NCBI RefSeq assembly: GCF_000739375.1
Contig: NZ_CP006704.1
Location: forward strand, 4,588,001-4,652,000
Direction: 5' to 3'
DNA: 64,000 nt
From: Comamonas testosteroni TK102
Lineage (GTDB): Bacteria > Pseudomonadota > Gammaproteobacteria > Burkholderiales > Burkholderiaceae_C
The notes beneath the pieces were generated by a model. The model was given only the letters and a program-made list of their open reading frames with translations. It did not search any database and was not told where the DNA came from. The position numbers were made by a program, and so were the translations under genes. Of this stretch, positions 8,539 to 17,800 are shown piece by piece (within the stretch, counting starts at the first letter, position 1; every line of letters starts with the position of its first letter).

Positions 8539-10728
8539 TCAGACCGCCGCCGTCATCACTTCCACGCGGTTGCGCCCTTTGCGCTTGGCGGCATAGCAGG
8601 CCATGTCGGCCCCCTTGAAGGCGCTGGCCGCAGTGTGGTAGCTGGCATCCAGCAGCAACATGCCGATGCTGGCACTCAACATATAGCGCTGACCCTGGTA
8701 GGAGCCCTCCCAGTCCTGGATGGCCATGCACAGCAGTTGCGCATGGCGCATTCCTTCTTCCCGGCTGATTCCGGCCATGAGAATCGCAAATTCATCGCCC
8801 CCCACCCTGGCGACCCAGCCATGGGGGCGCACCGTGGACTCGATCAACCGGGCGATATGACCGAGCACCTCGTCGCCCACCTCGCGCCCTCCCTGACGAT
8901 TGACCTGGGAAAAGTGGTCCAGATCCACATACAGCACGATGCCATGCACCATGGGTTCGCTCTGGGAGCGCGAGATCGCATTCGCTCGCCCCATGCTTTC
9001 CAGATAGTCGCGGCTCGTATATTCCTGCAGCCATTCCTTGAGCCGCAAGGCGAAAGCCGTGCGGTTGGGCAGGCGCGTCAAGGGATCGTGCATGGCTTTC
9101 CAGCTCGATTGCTCGCGCAACTGGCGCTGAGTGGTCACATCCTCGAGCTCCCAGACCAGATATTGGCCATCCAGCGCCTTTCCCGACTGTTCCCAGGCCC
9201 GGTGCATGCGCAGCATGCTCTGGCCGTGAATTCGCACCCATATCGGCCTTGAATCTTTGCGCATCAGGCAGACTTCGCCATCAAACTGTCCGTAGGTATC
9301 CAGTGCACGCCGGACCCGCCCCATCAAATCCTCATAGTCGGCCTCGCTGGCACACAAGTCACGCACGGCCAGGCCCTGCATTTCCCGAGGCTGATAGCCC
9401 AATACCCTGGCGGCCTGCATGCCCACACGCTGCACCGTGGAGCCATGCGTCACGATCAGCCCCACAGGGGCATAGTCCATCAAGGTCTGCAGCTGCATCT
9501 GCAGTTCACGCTCCTGCTCGCCATGCGCCTCGTATCCGCCACCCAGGGCCTGCAAGGCAGAGCGCAGAGTCTGGGCCTCTCCCCAGTCATGATCGGACAG
9601 GCCATGCCACCAGTTGGCGCCCCGGGTGGCCGAATCCATCTCCAGCATCAAGCCGCGTCGGGAAGCCCGCTCTGCCGAGCGAAACAAGGCCGTCAACGGA
9701 TAGGCGATCAGGCAAAGCACCACACCCAGCAGTCCGGCCAATGCCAGCAAGGCCGTGGCCAGCCAGCCCATCATCCTGGCCGAGACTCCGGGCACCCATT
9801 CCTGGACATCGCTGACCTTCAGCAAAGTCCATTGCGCCCAGGGCAAAGGCATGGCGCTCCAGAGCTGGTTGTTTCTCTGCTCGCTGACCGCACCGGCCTG
9901 CGCCATCTTGAGCCAGGCCCGATCGATTCCGCCCGGCAGCACGGCATCGCCCGCAGCGACCGGCAATTGCCACTGTCCCTTGCTGCTGAAAGCCAGCGGA
10001 CGCAGATCGCGATCAATCAGCAGCAACTGACCACCCGCTTCGGCAGAAGTGGATTCCAGCGAAAACAAAACCGACAAGGGTGCCCGGTAGCTGCCGCCAA
10101 GAACCCCCTGCAGCCTGCCTTGCAGATCGCGCACCGGCACCACGTTCTGAAACTCCAGCTGCAGCCCTGCATCACCGGGACGCACCCAGGCCTGAGTAAT
10201 GGGCTTGCCCTCTGCCAGCGAGCGCTTGAGCACTTCGCGCAGCGGCTCGTCGAGCTGCTCTGCGGAAAGCGCCTGCTCCTGGCGCAGATTGACCAGCAAC
10301 TGCCCCTTGCCATTGGCAAGCTGGATCTGCTCGTACTGCTGCGCCATGGATGCGGGCTGCCTGAGCAAGGCCTCCAGAGACTCCTGGGAGTCGTGCATAT
10401 GCCCCGCCAGCACAGCGGACAGAGCATGCAAGGGCTTTTGCTGCTGTTCGACCCTGAAGGCCAGCGAACGCGCCGCGTACTCCAATGCCTTGGTCTGCGC
10501 CGGCAAGGCTCCATCCGTGACGGCCCGGCGCAGGGAGTAGGCCACCCAACCCGCAGCGCCGGTGCCGGCCAGCAGCACAGCGATCATGGCAACCAGCACC
10601 ATGCTGCGCAGCATGGGCCCGGGCCCTCTGCGTACCCGGCCAGCATCTGCTACGGCAGCAGCCTCCTCTGGCTGCGGCGGCGCAACCCAGGGCGGCTCTG
10701 ATGGCAGTGAGAGGACAGCATCTGACAT
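8539..10728 (-). CDS. Membrane-bound PAS-GGDEF diguanylate cyclase
   Basis: About 729 residues. There is a short cytoplasmic N-terminus, a first membrane helix around residues 41-65, a periplasmic sensor domain of roughly 260 residues and a second helix around 325-355. After these come a PAS domain (DYAPVGLIVTHGSTVQRVG) and a GGDEF domain with intact RVGGDEF at about residue 643. The GGDEF motif predicts synthesis of cyclic di-GMP. The product-inhibition site, normally RxxD five residues before GGDEF, reads RPHG here, so feedback inhibition is probably lost. Start at 10728 (MSDAVLSLP). The neighbouring Crp/Fnr gene is co-directional and upstream, with about 130 bases between them; the periplasmic signal is unknown. 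Confidence 0.9.
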   Translation of the reverse strand: MSDAVLSLPSEPPWVAPPQPEEAAAVADAGRVRRGPGPMLRSMVLVAMIAVLLAGTGAAGWVAYSLRRAVTDGALPAQTKALEYAARSLAFRVEQQQKPLHALSAVLAGHMHDSQESLEALLRQPASMAQQYEQIQLANGKGQLLVNLRQEQALSAEQLDEPLREVLKRSLAEGKPITQAWVRPGDAGLQLEFQNVVPVRDLQGRLQGVLGGSYRAPLSVLFSLESTSAEAGGQLLLIDRDLRPLAFSSKGQWQLPVAAGDAVLPGGIDRAWLKMAQAGAVSEQRNNQLWSAMPLPWAQWTLLKVSDVQEWVPGVSARMMGWLATALLALAGLLGVVLCLIAYPLTALFRSAERASRRGLMLEMDSATRGANWWHGLSDHDWGEAQTLRSALQALGGGYEAHGEQERELQMQLQTLMDYAPVGLIVTHGSTVQRVGMQAARVLGYQPREMQGLAVRDLCASEADYEDLMGRVRRALDTYGQFDGEVCLMRKDSRPIWVRIHGQSMLRMHRAWEQSGKALDGQYLVWELEDVTTQRQLREQSSWKAMHDPLTRLPNRTAFALRLKEWLQEYTSRDYLESMGRANAISRSQSEPMVHGIVLYVDLDHFSQVNRQGGREVGDEVLGHIARLIESTVRPHGWVARVGGDEFAILMAGISREEGMRHAQLLCMAIQDWEGSYQGQRYMLSASIGMLLLDASYHTAASAFKGADMACYAAKRKGRNRVEVMTAAV

Positions 10729-10862
10729 GGGCCTCAATATAGAGAGCCGATGTCTGCAACCCAACGAGAGGAAACCCCGGAGGTTGTCGATAAATGCTAC
10801 GCCGAGCGACTCCAGTCAGCGCATTGCCAGACGTTGCGGGGCCCAGGGGCCCGGCCCGGTAT

Positions 10863-11501
10863 TTACCCCAGCGCCAGCACTTCCAGAGCGCCCGGCCTGG
10901 GCAATTCAATGACATTGCCCCGCCCGGCAATCAGACCATGCTCCCGCAACTGCCTGAGCACGCGCGAGAAGGTTTCCGGTGCAATCCCCAGCTGGGCGGC
11001 AATCATGCGTTTGCGCGCCTTGAGGGTGACACGCAAGCCAATGCCGTTTCCAGCCGGACTGGCATGGCTCAGCAACCACTGGGCACAGCGGGCTTCTGCA
11101 TCCTGCGACAGACGACTGACCGCCAGATCGGTCTGCGAGCAATAGGCCTTGGCCATATCCCTGAGCAGGTATTGCACGGCCGGGGCCAGCTCCGCCACAG
11201 CACCGAGAAAGCGCGCCAGAGGAATGATGTAGATGCGCCCTGCGGTCTGTGCCTGCATATCGAGGCAGGAAGGGCGATCCTGCAGTGCAAAAGCCGCGTC
11301 CAGCCAAGCCGGCCCTTCCACCTGTCCGAGGTGATGGCGCATGGCTGAATCCTGTCCCACACCCAGCATCACGCTGCCGCTTTCCAGGTACAGCACCGAA
11401 TCGAGGGATTTACGACGTTGCCTGAGCCAGTAGCCTGGAGCAAAGCTCTCGGGCTGCCCAAACGTGGAAGCGATTTGCGACATGGAGGGCATGGTGAACA
11501 T
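10863..11501 (-). CDS. Crp/Fnr-family transcriptional regulator
   Basis: About 212 residues: an N-terminal cyclic-nucleotide-binding-like beta-barrel and a C-terminal HTH (RMIAAQLGIAPETFSRVLRQLREHGLI). The recognition helix carries E-x-x-S-R, the triad FNR uses to read TTGA half-sites. The N-terminus lacks the cysteine cluster of FNR, so an oxygen-labile iron-sulfur cluster is unlikely and a Dnr-like or other input is more plausible. The start is uncertain: GTG at 11510, or ATG at 11501, 11492 or 11483. A TTGA-N6-TCAA site lies just upstream. Confidence 0.86.
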   Translation of the reverse strand: MFTMPSMSQIASTFGQPESFAPGYWLRQRRKSLDSVLYLESGSVMLGVGQDSAMRHHLGQVEGPAWLDAAFALQDRPSCLDMQAQTAGRIYIIPLARFLGAVAELAPAVQYLLRDMAKAYCSQTDLAVSRLSQDAEARCAQWLLSHASPAGNGIGLRVTLKARKRMIAAQLGIAPETFSRVLRQLREHGLIAGRGNVIELPRPGALEVLALG

Positions 11502-11536
11502 AGGCTGCACTGTGCCGGTCTTTTCGCCGATTCATG

Positions 11537-11550
11537 TTGAGCCACGTCAA
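11537..11550. promoter_or_regulatory. FNR/DNR-like site TTGA-N6-TCAA
   Basis: A 14-base palindrome TTGAGCCACGTCAA with the same half-site spacing as the FNR consensus TTGAT-N4-ATCAA. It lies about 35 bases upstream of the Crp/Fnr gene, whose recognition helix has the matching E-x-x-S-R residues, suggesting autoregulation. Confidence 0.5.
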
Positions 11551-11568
11551 CAAGGCATGGTAAGCAAC

Positions 11569-11602
11569 AAAAAAGCCGCAGTGAAAACTGCGGCTTTTGC
11601 GC
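11569..11602 (-). terminator. Terminator after puuD
   Basis: Hairpin AAGCCGCAG / CTGCGGCTT with a run of T residues on the minus strand, 20-45 bases past the PuuD stop. It is roughly bidirectional in form. Confidence 0.75.
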
Positions 11603-11617
11603 TTCACAAGCCCATAC

Positions 11618-12937
11618 TCAGTTCACGGCGGCGCCGGACTCGTACCAGGTCTTGATCAGATTGCGCTCGTCCTCGGACAGTGCGCCAGGGTTGCCGAAAG
11701 GCATTTTCTTCAGCTGCACCACCTGTTGGTAGATTTGCTGAGCGTGCGACTTCACAGCGTCGGGCGAGTCCAGACGGACAGCCTTTTGCTGGATGGCCGT
11801 GCCGTGGCAGACCACGCAGTGCTGCTGGAAGATGGCATTGACCTTGGCGAAGCCTTCGCCACCAGCGGCAGCTGGTGCTGCGGCTGCAGGTGCCGTGGCT
11901 GCGCCTTCGGCGGCGGGAGCTGCTGGCTCGGCAGTGGCAGCGGGCGCTGCGGGAGCAGCAGTCGCGGCCGGAGCAGGAGCGGCAGGCGCTGCAGCAACGG
12001 GAGCGGGCACGGGCTTGAGCCAGACGAAAACGGCCAGCAGAGCAGCCACGCCCACAGCAGCGTAAGGCCAGGGGTGGTTGTTGCGGCCCAGCTTGTAACC
12101 GTGGCGCATCACGAAGAACTGGCGAATGGCAGCGCCGGCAAACATCATGCCGATCAGCACCAGCCAGTTCATCTTGTGGCTATACAGCCAGCCGTAGTGG
12201 TTGGACAGCATGGCGAACAGCACCGGCAGCGTGAAATACGTGTTGTGCACGCTGCGCTGCTTGGCACGTTGGCCGTGACGCGGGTCCACGGGCTCGCCAG
12301 CCTTCAGGGATGCCACCACCTTGCGCTGGCCAGGAATGATCCAGAAGAACACGTTGGCGCTCATGGAGGTCGCGATCATCGCGCCCATCAGCAGGAAGGC
12401 AGCCTGGCCGGGGAAGATGTGGCAGGCCAGATAGGCTGCGATACACACCAGCACCAGAACCATGGCGCCGACCGTGGCATCGCCATTCTTCTTCTGACCG
12501 AAGGTGCGGCAGATGAAGTCATACAGCAGCCAGAAGACCACCAGGAAGCCCAGAGCCGAAGCCACTGCAGCGCCGGTGCTCATGGCATTGGGGTCGCCGG
12601 GAGTGACCAGATAGATGTTGGCGTTCCAGAGGTAGGAGACCGTCAGCAGGGCAAAACCGGACAGCCACGTGGTGTAGCTTTCCCAGTAGAACCAGTGCAG
12701 GTGATCCGGCATCTTGGGAGGAGACACATTGAACTTCACGGGGTGGTAGAAACCGCCACCGTGCACAGCCCAGAGTTCGCCGTTGACGCCCTGCTTTTTC
12801 AGGTCATCATCCACGGGCGGCGTCAAGCTGCTGTCCAGGAACACAAAGTAGAAGGAGGAACCGACCCAGGCGATCGCGGTAATGACGTGGAGCCACCGCA
12901 ACAGCAGGCCGGCCCAGTCGAGAATGTAGCTTTCCAT
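11618..12937 (-). CDS. puuD: Membrane urate oxidase (urate hydroxylase) PuuD with C-terminal cytochrome c domain
   Basis: About 439 residues. The first ~305 residues form a multi-helix membrane domain (MESYILDWAGLLLRWLHVITAIAWVGSSFYF, with later HWFYWESYTTW) of the PuuD family, which oxidises urate to 5-hydroxyisourate using the attached haem rather than O2 directly. An Ala/Pro-rich linker of about 55 residues follows. A cytochrome c domain then carries the haem motif CVVCH at about residues 374-378 and a likely axial Met near 412. It fits with 5-hydroxyisourate hydrolase, OHCU decarboxylase and allantoinase elsewhere in the window. Start at 12937; a 16-residue extension is less likely. A near-match to the TGTATACA motif lies 130 bases upstream. 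Confidence 0.93.
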   Translation of the reverse strand: MESYILDWAGLLLRWLHVITAIAWVGSSFYFVFLDSSLTPPVDDDLKKQGVNGELWAVHGGGFYHPVKFNVSPPKMPDHLHWFYWESYTTWLSGFALLTVSYLWNANIYLVTPGDPNAMSTGAAVASALGFLVVFWLLYDFICRTFGQKKNGDATVGAMVLVLVCIAAYLACHIFPGQAAFLLMGAMIATSMSANVFFWIIPGQRKVVASLKAGEPVDPRHGQRAKQRSVHNTYFTLPVLFAMLSNHYGWLYSHKMNWLVLIGMMFAGAAIRQFFVMRHGYKLGRNNHPWPYAAVGVAALLAVFVWLKPVPAPVAAAPAAPAPAATAAPAAPAATAEPAAPAAEGAATAPAAAAPAAAGGEGFAKVNAIFQQHCVVCHGTAIQQKAVRLDSPDAVKSHAQQIYQQVVQLKKMPFGNPGALSEDERNLIKTWYESGAAVN

Positions 12938-13068
12938 AGCTCTGAACCTTGGCAGCGTGGGGCTGCCGAACAACCTGCTCACCACTGCGGGCGCTCTGAG
13001 CAGAAGAAAAGGCCGCGCTCCCGGACGTTACACACGGGGCACCGCTGCGACCATTCTGTCGACCGAAA

Positions 13069-13077
13069 GTGTATGCA
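13069..13077. promoter_or_regulatory. Imperfect copy of the TGTATACA motif upstream of puuD
   Basis: Reads TGTATGCA (one mismatch) preceded by AAAG, the same flank seen at the 25431 site. It is about 130 bases upstream of the puuD start, in the only intergenic space before that gene. Confidence 0.35.
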
Positions 13078-13229
13078 ATTTTTGCTGCTACAACTCTCGA
13101 ATTCGGGATAAACCACCCTAGAGATTTCCCTAGTACGAGAGTCATGAGCAAGTATCGGGCCTGCTTTTTAGGGCATGCAACCGGCTACCTGCATGCCCAA
13201 TGCACCAAATCAGGGCACACCCCGCACCA

Positions 13230-14096
13230 TCAGCTCGCAGGCAGGCGCTGCAGCAGCTGTGCCGCCACCGCGACCGCAATCACCTCGGGCTCCTTGCCGG
13301 TAATGCCCGGCACGCCGATCGGGCAGGTGATGTGAGCCAGCTCCTCGTCGCTGAAGCCCCGGCTGCGCAAGCGGCTGCTGAAGCTGGCCCACTTGGTCTT
13401 GCTGCCGATCAGCCCCACAAAAGGCAGGTCTCCTCGCTCGCGCTGGCGCAACAGGCATTGGGCCACCACTTCCAGGTCCTCAGCATGGCTGAAGCTCATG
13501 CTCAGCACCTGCGACTGCGGCGGCAGCTGCGCCACTGCGGCCTGGACCGGATCGGAATGCTCGCACTGCACGCCAATCTGCTCCTGCACGGGAAAGACTG
13601 CATCGCGGCTGTCCACCCAGATCACCCGATACGGCAGGCTGCGCAGAATGCGCACCAGCGCATGCCCCACATGGCCCGCACCGAACAAGGCCACGCATTG
13701 CGAGGGCTCTGGCATCAAGGCCCGCAGACGCTGGGCATCGCGGGCCTCAAACCATTCGAAGTGCAGCTCCAGAGCACCGCCACAGCATTGGCCCAGGCTG
13801 GGGCCAAGCGCATAGCGCTGGACATGCTCGCGCGAGGCGGCGCAATCCTCGTCCCACTGCACCAGCAACTGGCGCGCCAGAGCAATGGCCTGCCATTCCA
13901 GATGGCCCCCGCCTATCGTCCCCATCACCTCATCGGCAAACACAGCCATCCAGGCCCCCTCCTCACGGGGCACGGAGCCACGGGTGGCCTGCACCTGCAC
14001 CCGGCACAGCGGCTGCTGCGCCAGACGGTTCAAGATTCCTTGCTGTGTTTCGCTCCACATGACTGAACGCCGATTGCTTTGATGACCGATATTCAT
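13230..14096 (-). CDS. xdhC: Xanthine dehydrogenase accessory protein XdhC
   Basis: About 288 residues. The N-terminal XdhC/CoxI domain shows ATRGSVPREEGAWMAV and IGGGHLEW. The Rossmann-like C-terminal half has LFGAGHVGHALVRIL, the PPQSQVLSMSFSHAEDL region and FVGLIGSKTKW. XdhC binds molybdenum cofactor and loads its sulfurated form into xanthine dehydrogenase, which makes urate from xanthine. No xdhA or xdhB is present in the window; the enzyme subunits must lie elsewhere. The start is uncertain: ATG at 14096 has a weak GGAAA upstream, while ATG at 14060 fits the usual domain start better. Confidence 0.88.
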   Translation of the reverse strand: MNIGHQSNRRSVMWSETQQGILNRLAQQPLCRVQVQATRGSVPREEGAWMAVFADEVMGTIGGGHLEWQAIALARQLLVQWDEDCAASREHVQRYALGPSLGQCCGGALELHFEWFEARDAQRLRALMPEPSQCVALFGAGHVGHALVRILRSLPYRVIWVDSRDAVFPVQEQIGVQCEHSDPVQAAVAQLPPQSQVLSMSFSHAEDLEVVAQCLLRQRERGDLPFVGLIGSKTKWASFSSRLRSRGFSDEELAHITCPIGVPGITGKEPEVIAVAVAAQLLQRLPAS

Positions 14097-14256
14097 GCAT
14101 TTTCCGGTCCGCAATAGACAAGCAAGCGTATGAGCACCTTAATCGGATGCATATCCGGGCCCTGTCTGACGAGTGGTTGCAGATTTTTCACGGGGAGGCA
14201 TCAGAATTCAGCCCCAAGGCTGCGGCCCCCACCCATTTACGGCTACGCTTGGCGTC

Positions 14257-14736
14257 ATGTCCGAAACCCACGACCCCTCCCGCGCCAAACCAGTCCGCCG
14301 CCCCATGAACTGGCTGCGGGCCGGGATGATGGCTGCCGTTGCCGCAGTGCTGACCGCCTGCCAGATCGCGCCTCAAAGCCCATCCATAGGCACGACGCCT
14401 GCCGACAAGGCCAGCCCAAGCTATCGCAAGCAGGCCGCCCAGCATCTGTACGAGCGCAACTCGGGCCGCATCTACAAGGGCATGCTGCCGCCCATGCTGT
14501 ATGCAATCGGCGTGTTGCAGGTCCAGCTCGACGGCCAGGGCCGTGTGAAAAACCTGCACTGGATGCGCAAGCCCAGTCACGCTCCCGAAGTGGTGGCCGA
14601 AATCGAGCGGGCCGTGCGCTCCGCCGCGCCCTTTCCTGCGCCGGGTCGCAGCGTGACCTATACCGACACCTGGCTGTGGGACAAGTCGGGACGTTTCCAG
14701 CTCGACACCTTGACCGAAGGTCAGCTGGGCGAGTAA
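14257..14736 (+). CDS. Putative lipoprotein with TonB C-terminal-like domain
   Basis: About 159 residues. A short basic N-terminus leads into a hydrophobic segment ending in lipobox LTAC. The remainder resembles the TonB C-terminal fold (GVLQVQLDGQGRVKNLHWMRKPSHAPEVVAEIERAVRSAAPFPAP). Such proteins are often annotated as energy-transducer-like periplasmic proteins of unknown role. It is monocistronic and oriented against the RND genes. Start at 14257 (MSETHDPS). Confidence 0.75.
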   Translation: MSETHDPSRAKPVRRPMNWLRAGMMAAVAAVLTACQIAPQSPSIGTTPADKASPSYRKQAAQHLYERNSGRIYKGMLPPMLYAIGVLQVQLDGQGRVKNLHWMRKPSHAPEVVAEIERAVRSAAPFPAPGRSVTYTDTWLWDKSGRFQLDTLTEGQLGE

Positions 14737-14750
14737 CCCCACATATCAAG

Positions 14751-14773
14751 CGGCCCGCTCAAACAGCGGGCCG
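14751..14773. terminator. Convergent-gene hairpin
   Basis: Arms CGGCCCGCT / AGCGGGCCG just after the lipoprotein stop and before the end of the convergent RND gene. There is no clear T tract, so termination is only possible. Confidence 0.4.
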
Positions 14774-14821
14774 AAGTGCCGGCGCTGCGCCGGCTGCTCT
14801 CCTGGTTCAGGACGCCAAGAA

Positions 14822-17800
14822 TCACCCGGCCATCGCAGCGCTGCGGTCCCGGCGCGAGAACAGCGAGATAAGTACCGGGAAGACGATCAGCACCAGCAGC
14901 GGCGCCATGCTGATGCCACCGACCACCACCAGTGCCAGCGGGCGCTGTACCTGTGAACCGATGGCCGTCGAGAAGGCTGCCGGAAGCAGCCCCACGGCGG
15001 CCGCCAGGCAGGTCATCATCACGGGACGGAAGCGCACCTCGCAGGCCTCGAGCACCGCAGCCGAGCGCTCCCGCCCGCGCGCCATCAGCTGGTTGAAGTA
15101 CGACAGCAGGATGATGCCTTCCATCACCGCGATACCAAAGAGCGCGATGAAGCCAATCGCCGCCGAGACACTGAAGGGCGTGCCCGTGACGAACAGCGCA
15201 AACACACCGCCCACCATGGCCATGGGTATCACGCTCAGGCCCAGCATCGTGTCCGTGAACGAGGCGAAAGTGGCATACAGCAGCAGCGCAATCAGGACCA
15301 GCGTCACCGGCACGATCACGGTCAGACGATCGATGGCGTCCTGCAGATTGCCGAACTGGCCGGCCCATTCCAGCCGATAGCCCGGTGGCAGCTTCAGCTT
15401 GGCGATGCGCTCCTGCGCCTCGTGGATGGCACCGCCCAGGTCGCGGTCGCGCACGCTGAACTTGATGGGAATGTAGCGCTGCTGGCCTTCGCGGTAGATG
15501 AAAGCCGGACCCGAGACCAGTTCCACCTTGGCGATCTCGCTCAGAGGGATCTGATGCACACGGCCGGACTCTTCGTCCTTGGCGCCCACGGTCAGGCGCT
15601 TGATGGCCTCGATGTCGTTGCGGTACTCGGCCGCCAGTCGCACCCGGATCGGGAAGAAGCGGTCGCTGCCTCGCTCGAACAGATTGCCCGCTTCAGTGCC
15701 GCCTATGGCCGCCTCGATTGCGGTATTGACGTCCCCGGTGCTCAGGCCATGGCGGCCCGCTGCCAGCCGGTCCACCTGGATATTGAGCGTGGGCTGGCCG
15801 AGCAGCGTATACACACTCAGGTCAGTGATCCCCGGAACCTCGCTCATCACCTCCTTGATCTGCTCCGAAGTCGCCTTGAGCTGATCCAGGTCGTAGCCGA
15901 ACACCTTGACCGTGTTCTCGCCCTTCACGCCCGATATCGACTCGGCCACGTTGTCCTGCAGGTACTGGGAGAAATTGAACTCCACGCCGGGGAACTCCTC
16001 CTCCAGCTGCGCCCCCAGTTCGCGGATCAGGCGCGGCTTGTCCATGCCGGGACGCCAGTGCGCCCGGGCCAGCAAGGGCACATTGAACTCGGCGTTGAAG
16101 AAGCCGTTGGAGTCCGTGCCGTCATCGGTGCGGCCTTGTTGCGAGACCACGGTGTCGACCTCGGGAAGCGCCGAGATCATGCGGCGGATACGGTTCACCG
16201 TGTCATTGCCGGCCTCCAGCGAAATCGAAGACGGCATGGTGGCGCGCACCCACAGATTGCCCTCCTCCAGCGTCGGCAGAAATTCCAGACCCAGCCCACG
16301 GATACCGATCAGCGAGGCCAGCACCAGCACGGCAGCCCCGGCCACCGTGGTGAACTTGTTCGCCATGGCAGCGCGCAGCGCCGGAAGGTAGATGCAGCGC
16401 AGCTTGCGCACAAACCAGGTTTCGCGGTGCTCGGCGTTCTCCGACAGCAGCAATGCGCTCAGCGCCGGAGCCACCGTGAAGGTGGCGATCAGGCCGCCGG
16501 CCAGTGCATAGGCATAGGTTTGCGCCATGGGCCCGAAGATATGGCCTTCCACGCCGCTGAGCGTGAACAAGGGCAGGAAGCCGGCCAGGATGATGATGGC
16601 TGCGAACATGATGGGCTTGCTTACCTCGGTCGAGGCGCGGTAGATAGCAGCCAGCTTGCCGGTAAAGCCGGCGGGCACGGGCGCCAGCGGTGCCTGCGAG
16701 TCTCCATGCTCGCCATTGTTCGCATGGCCCGATAGATGCCGGAAGATGTTCTCCACGATGATCACCGTGGCATCGATGATCAACCCGAAGTCGATCGCCC
16801 CCAGCGACAGCAGATTGGCCGACTCGCCTCTGAGCACCATGATTGCGATGGCAAAGAAGAAGGCGAACGGAATGGCCGACGCGACCACCACGGCACTGCG
16901 CAGATCGCCCAGGAACAACCACTGCACGCCGAACACCAGCAGCACACCGAACAGGATGTTGAACAGCACCGTCTTGGTGGTGATTGCGATCAGCTCGCTG
17001 CGGTCGTAGATGCGCTCGATGCGCACGCCTGGCGGCAGCAGGTCGGACGCATTGATGCGTTCCACCTCGGCTTTCACGCGAGCCATGACCGGCGTGCTTT
17101 TCTCGCCGCGGCGCATCAGCACCGTGCCTTGCACGATGTCGTCGTTGTCGTCACGCCCTGCAATACCGAGACGCGGAAGCTGGCTGACCTTGACCTCGCC
17201 GATGTCGCTCACCCGCACCGGATTGCCGTTCGACTGCGTGAGCAGCGTGTTGCGGATGTCGTCGATATGCTGGATCAGGCCCACGCCGCGCACCACGGCC
17301 GACTGCTGGCCCACGTTGACGGTCTGGCCTCCCACGTTGACATTGCTGTCATTGAGTTTTTCCACCAGCTCCGGCATCGTCAGGCCGAAGGCCGCCAGCT
17401 TGCTGGTGTCGACCTGGACTTCGAAAACCTTGGTCTTGCCGCCCCAGCTCGACACGTCCAGCACGCCGGGCACGGCGCGAAAACGCCGCTCGACCACCCA
17501 GTCCTGCAGCGTGCGCAGATCGAGCACGCTGTAGCCGGGAGGGCCCACGAGCTGATAGCGGTACACCTCGCCAATCGGGCTCCAGGGCGAGATTTCGGGC
17601 TGCACGCCGTTTTGCAGCGGCGGCAGCTGGGCCAGCAGGTTCAGCACTTTCTGCAGTGCTTCCTCGTAGGTCAGGTCATAGGTGAACTGCAGACGCACGT
17701 CGGACAGGCCGAACAGCGAGATCGAGCGGATGGCGCTCAAATGCTGGGCCGTGGTCAGCCCGGTCTCGACCGGAATGGTGATGTAGCGTTCGATATCCTC

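Noticed and set aside
15803..15814. GTATACA-like match inside the RND pump gene
   Set aside because: Within coding sequence and not the full TGTATACA octamer.
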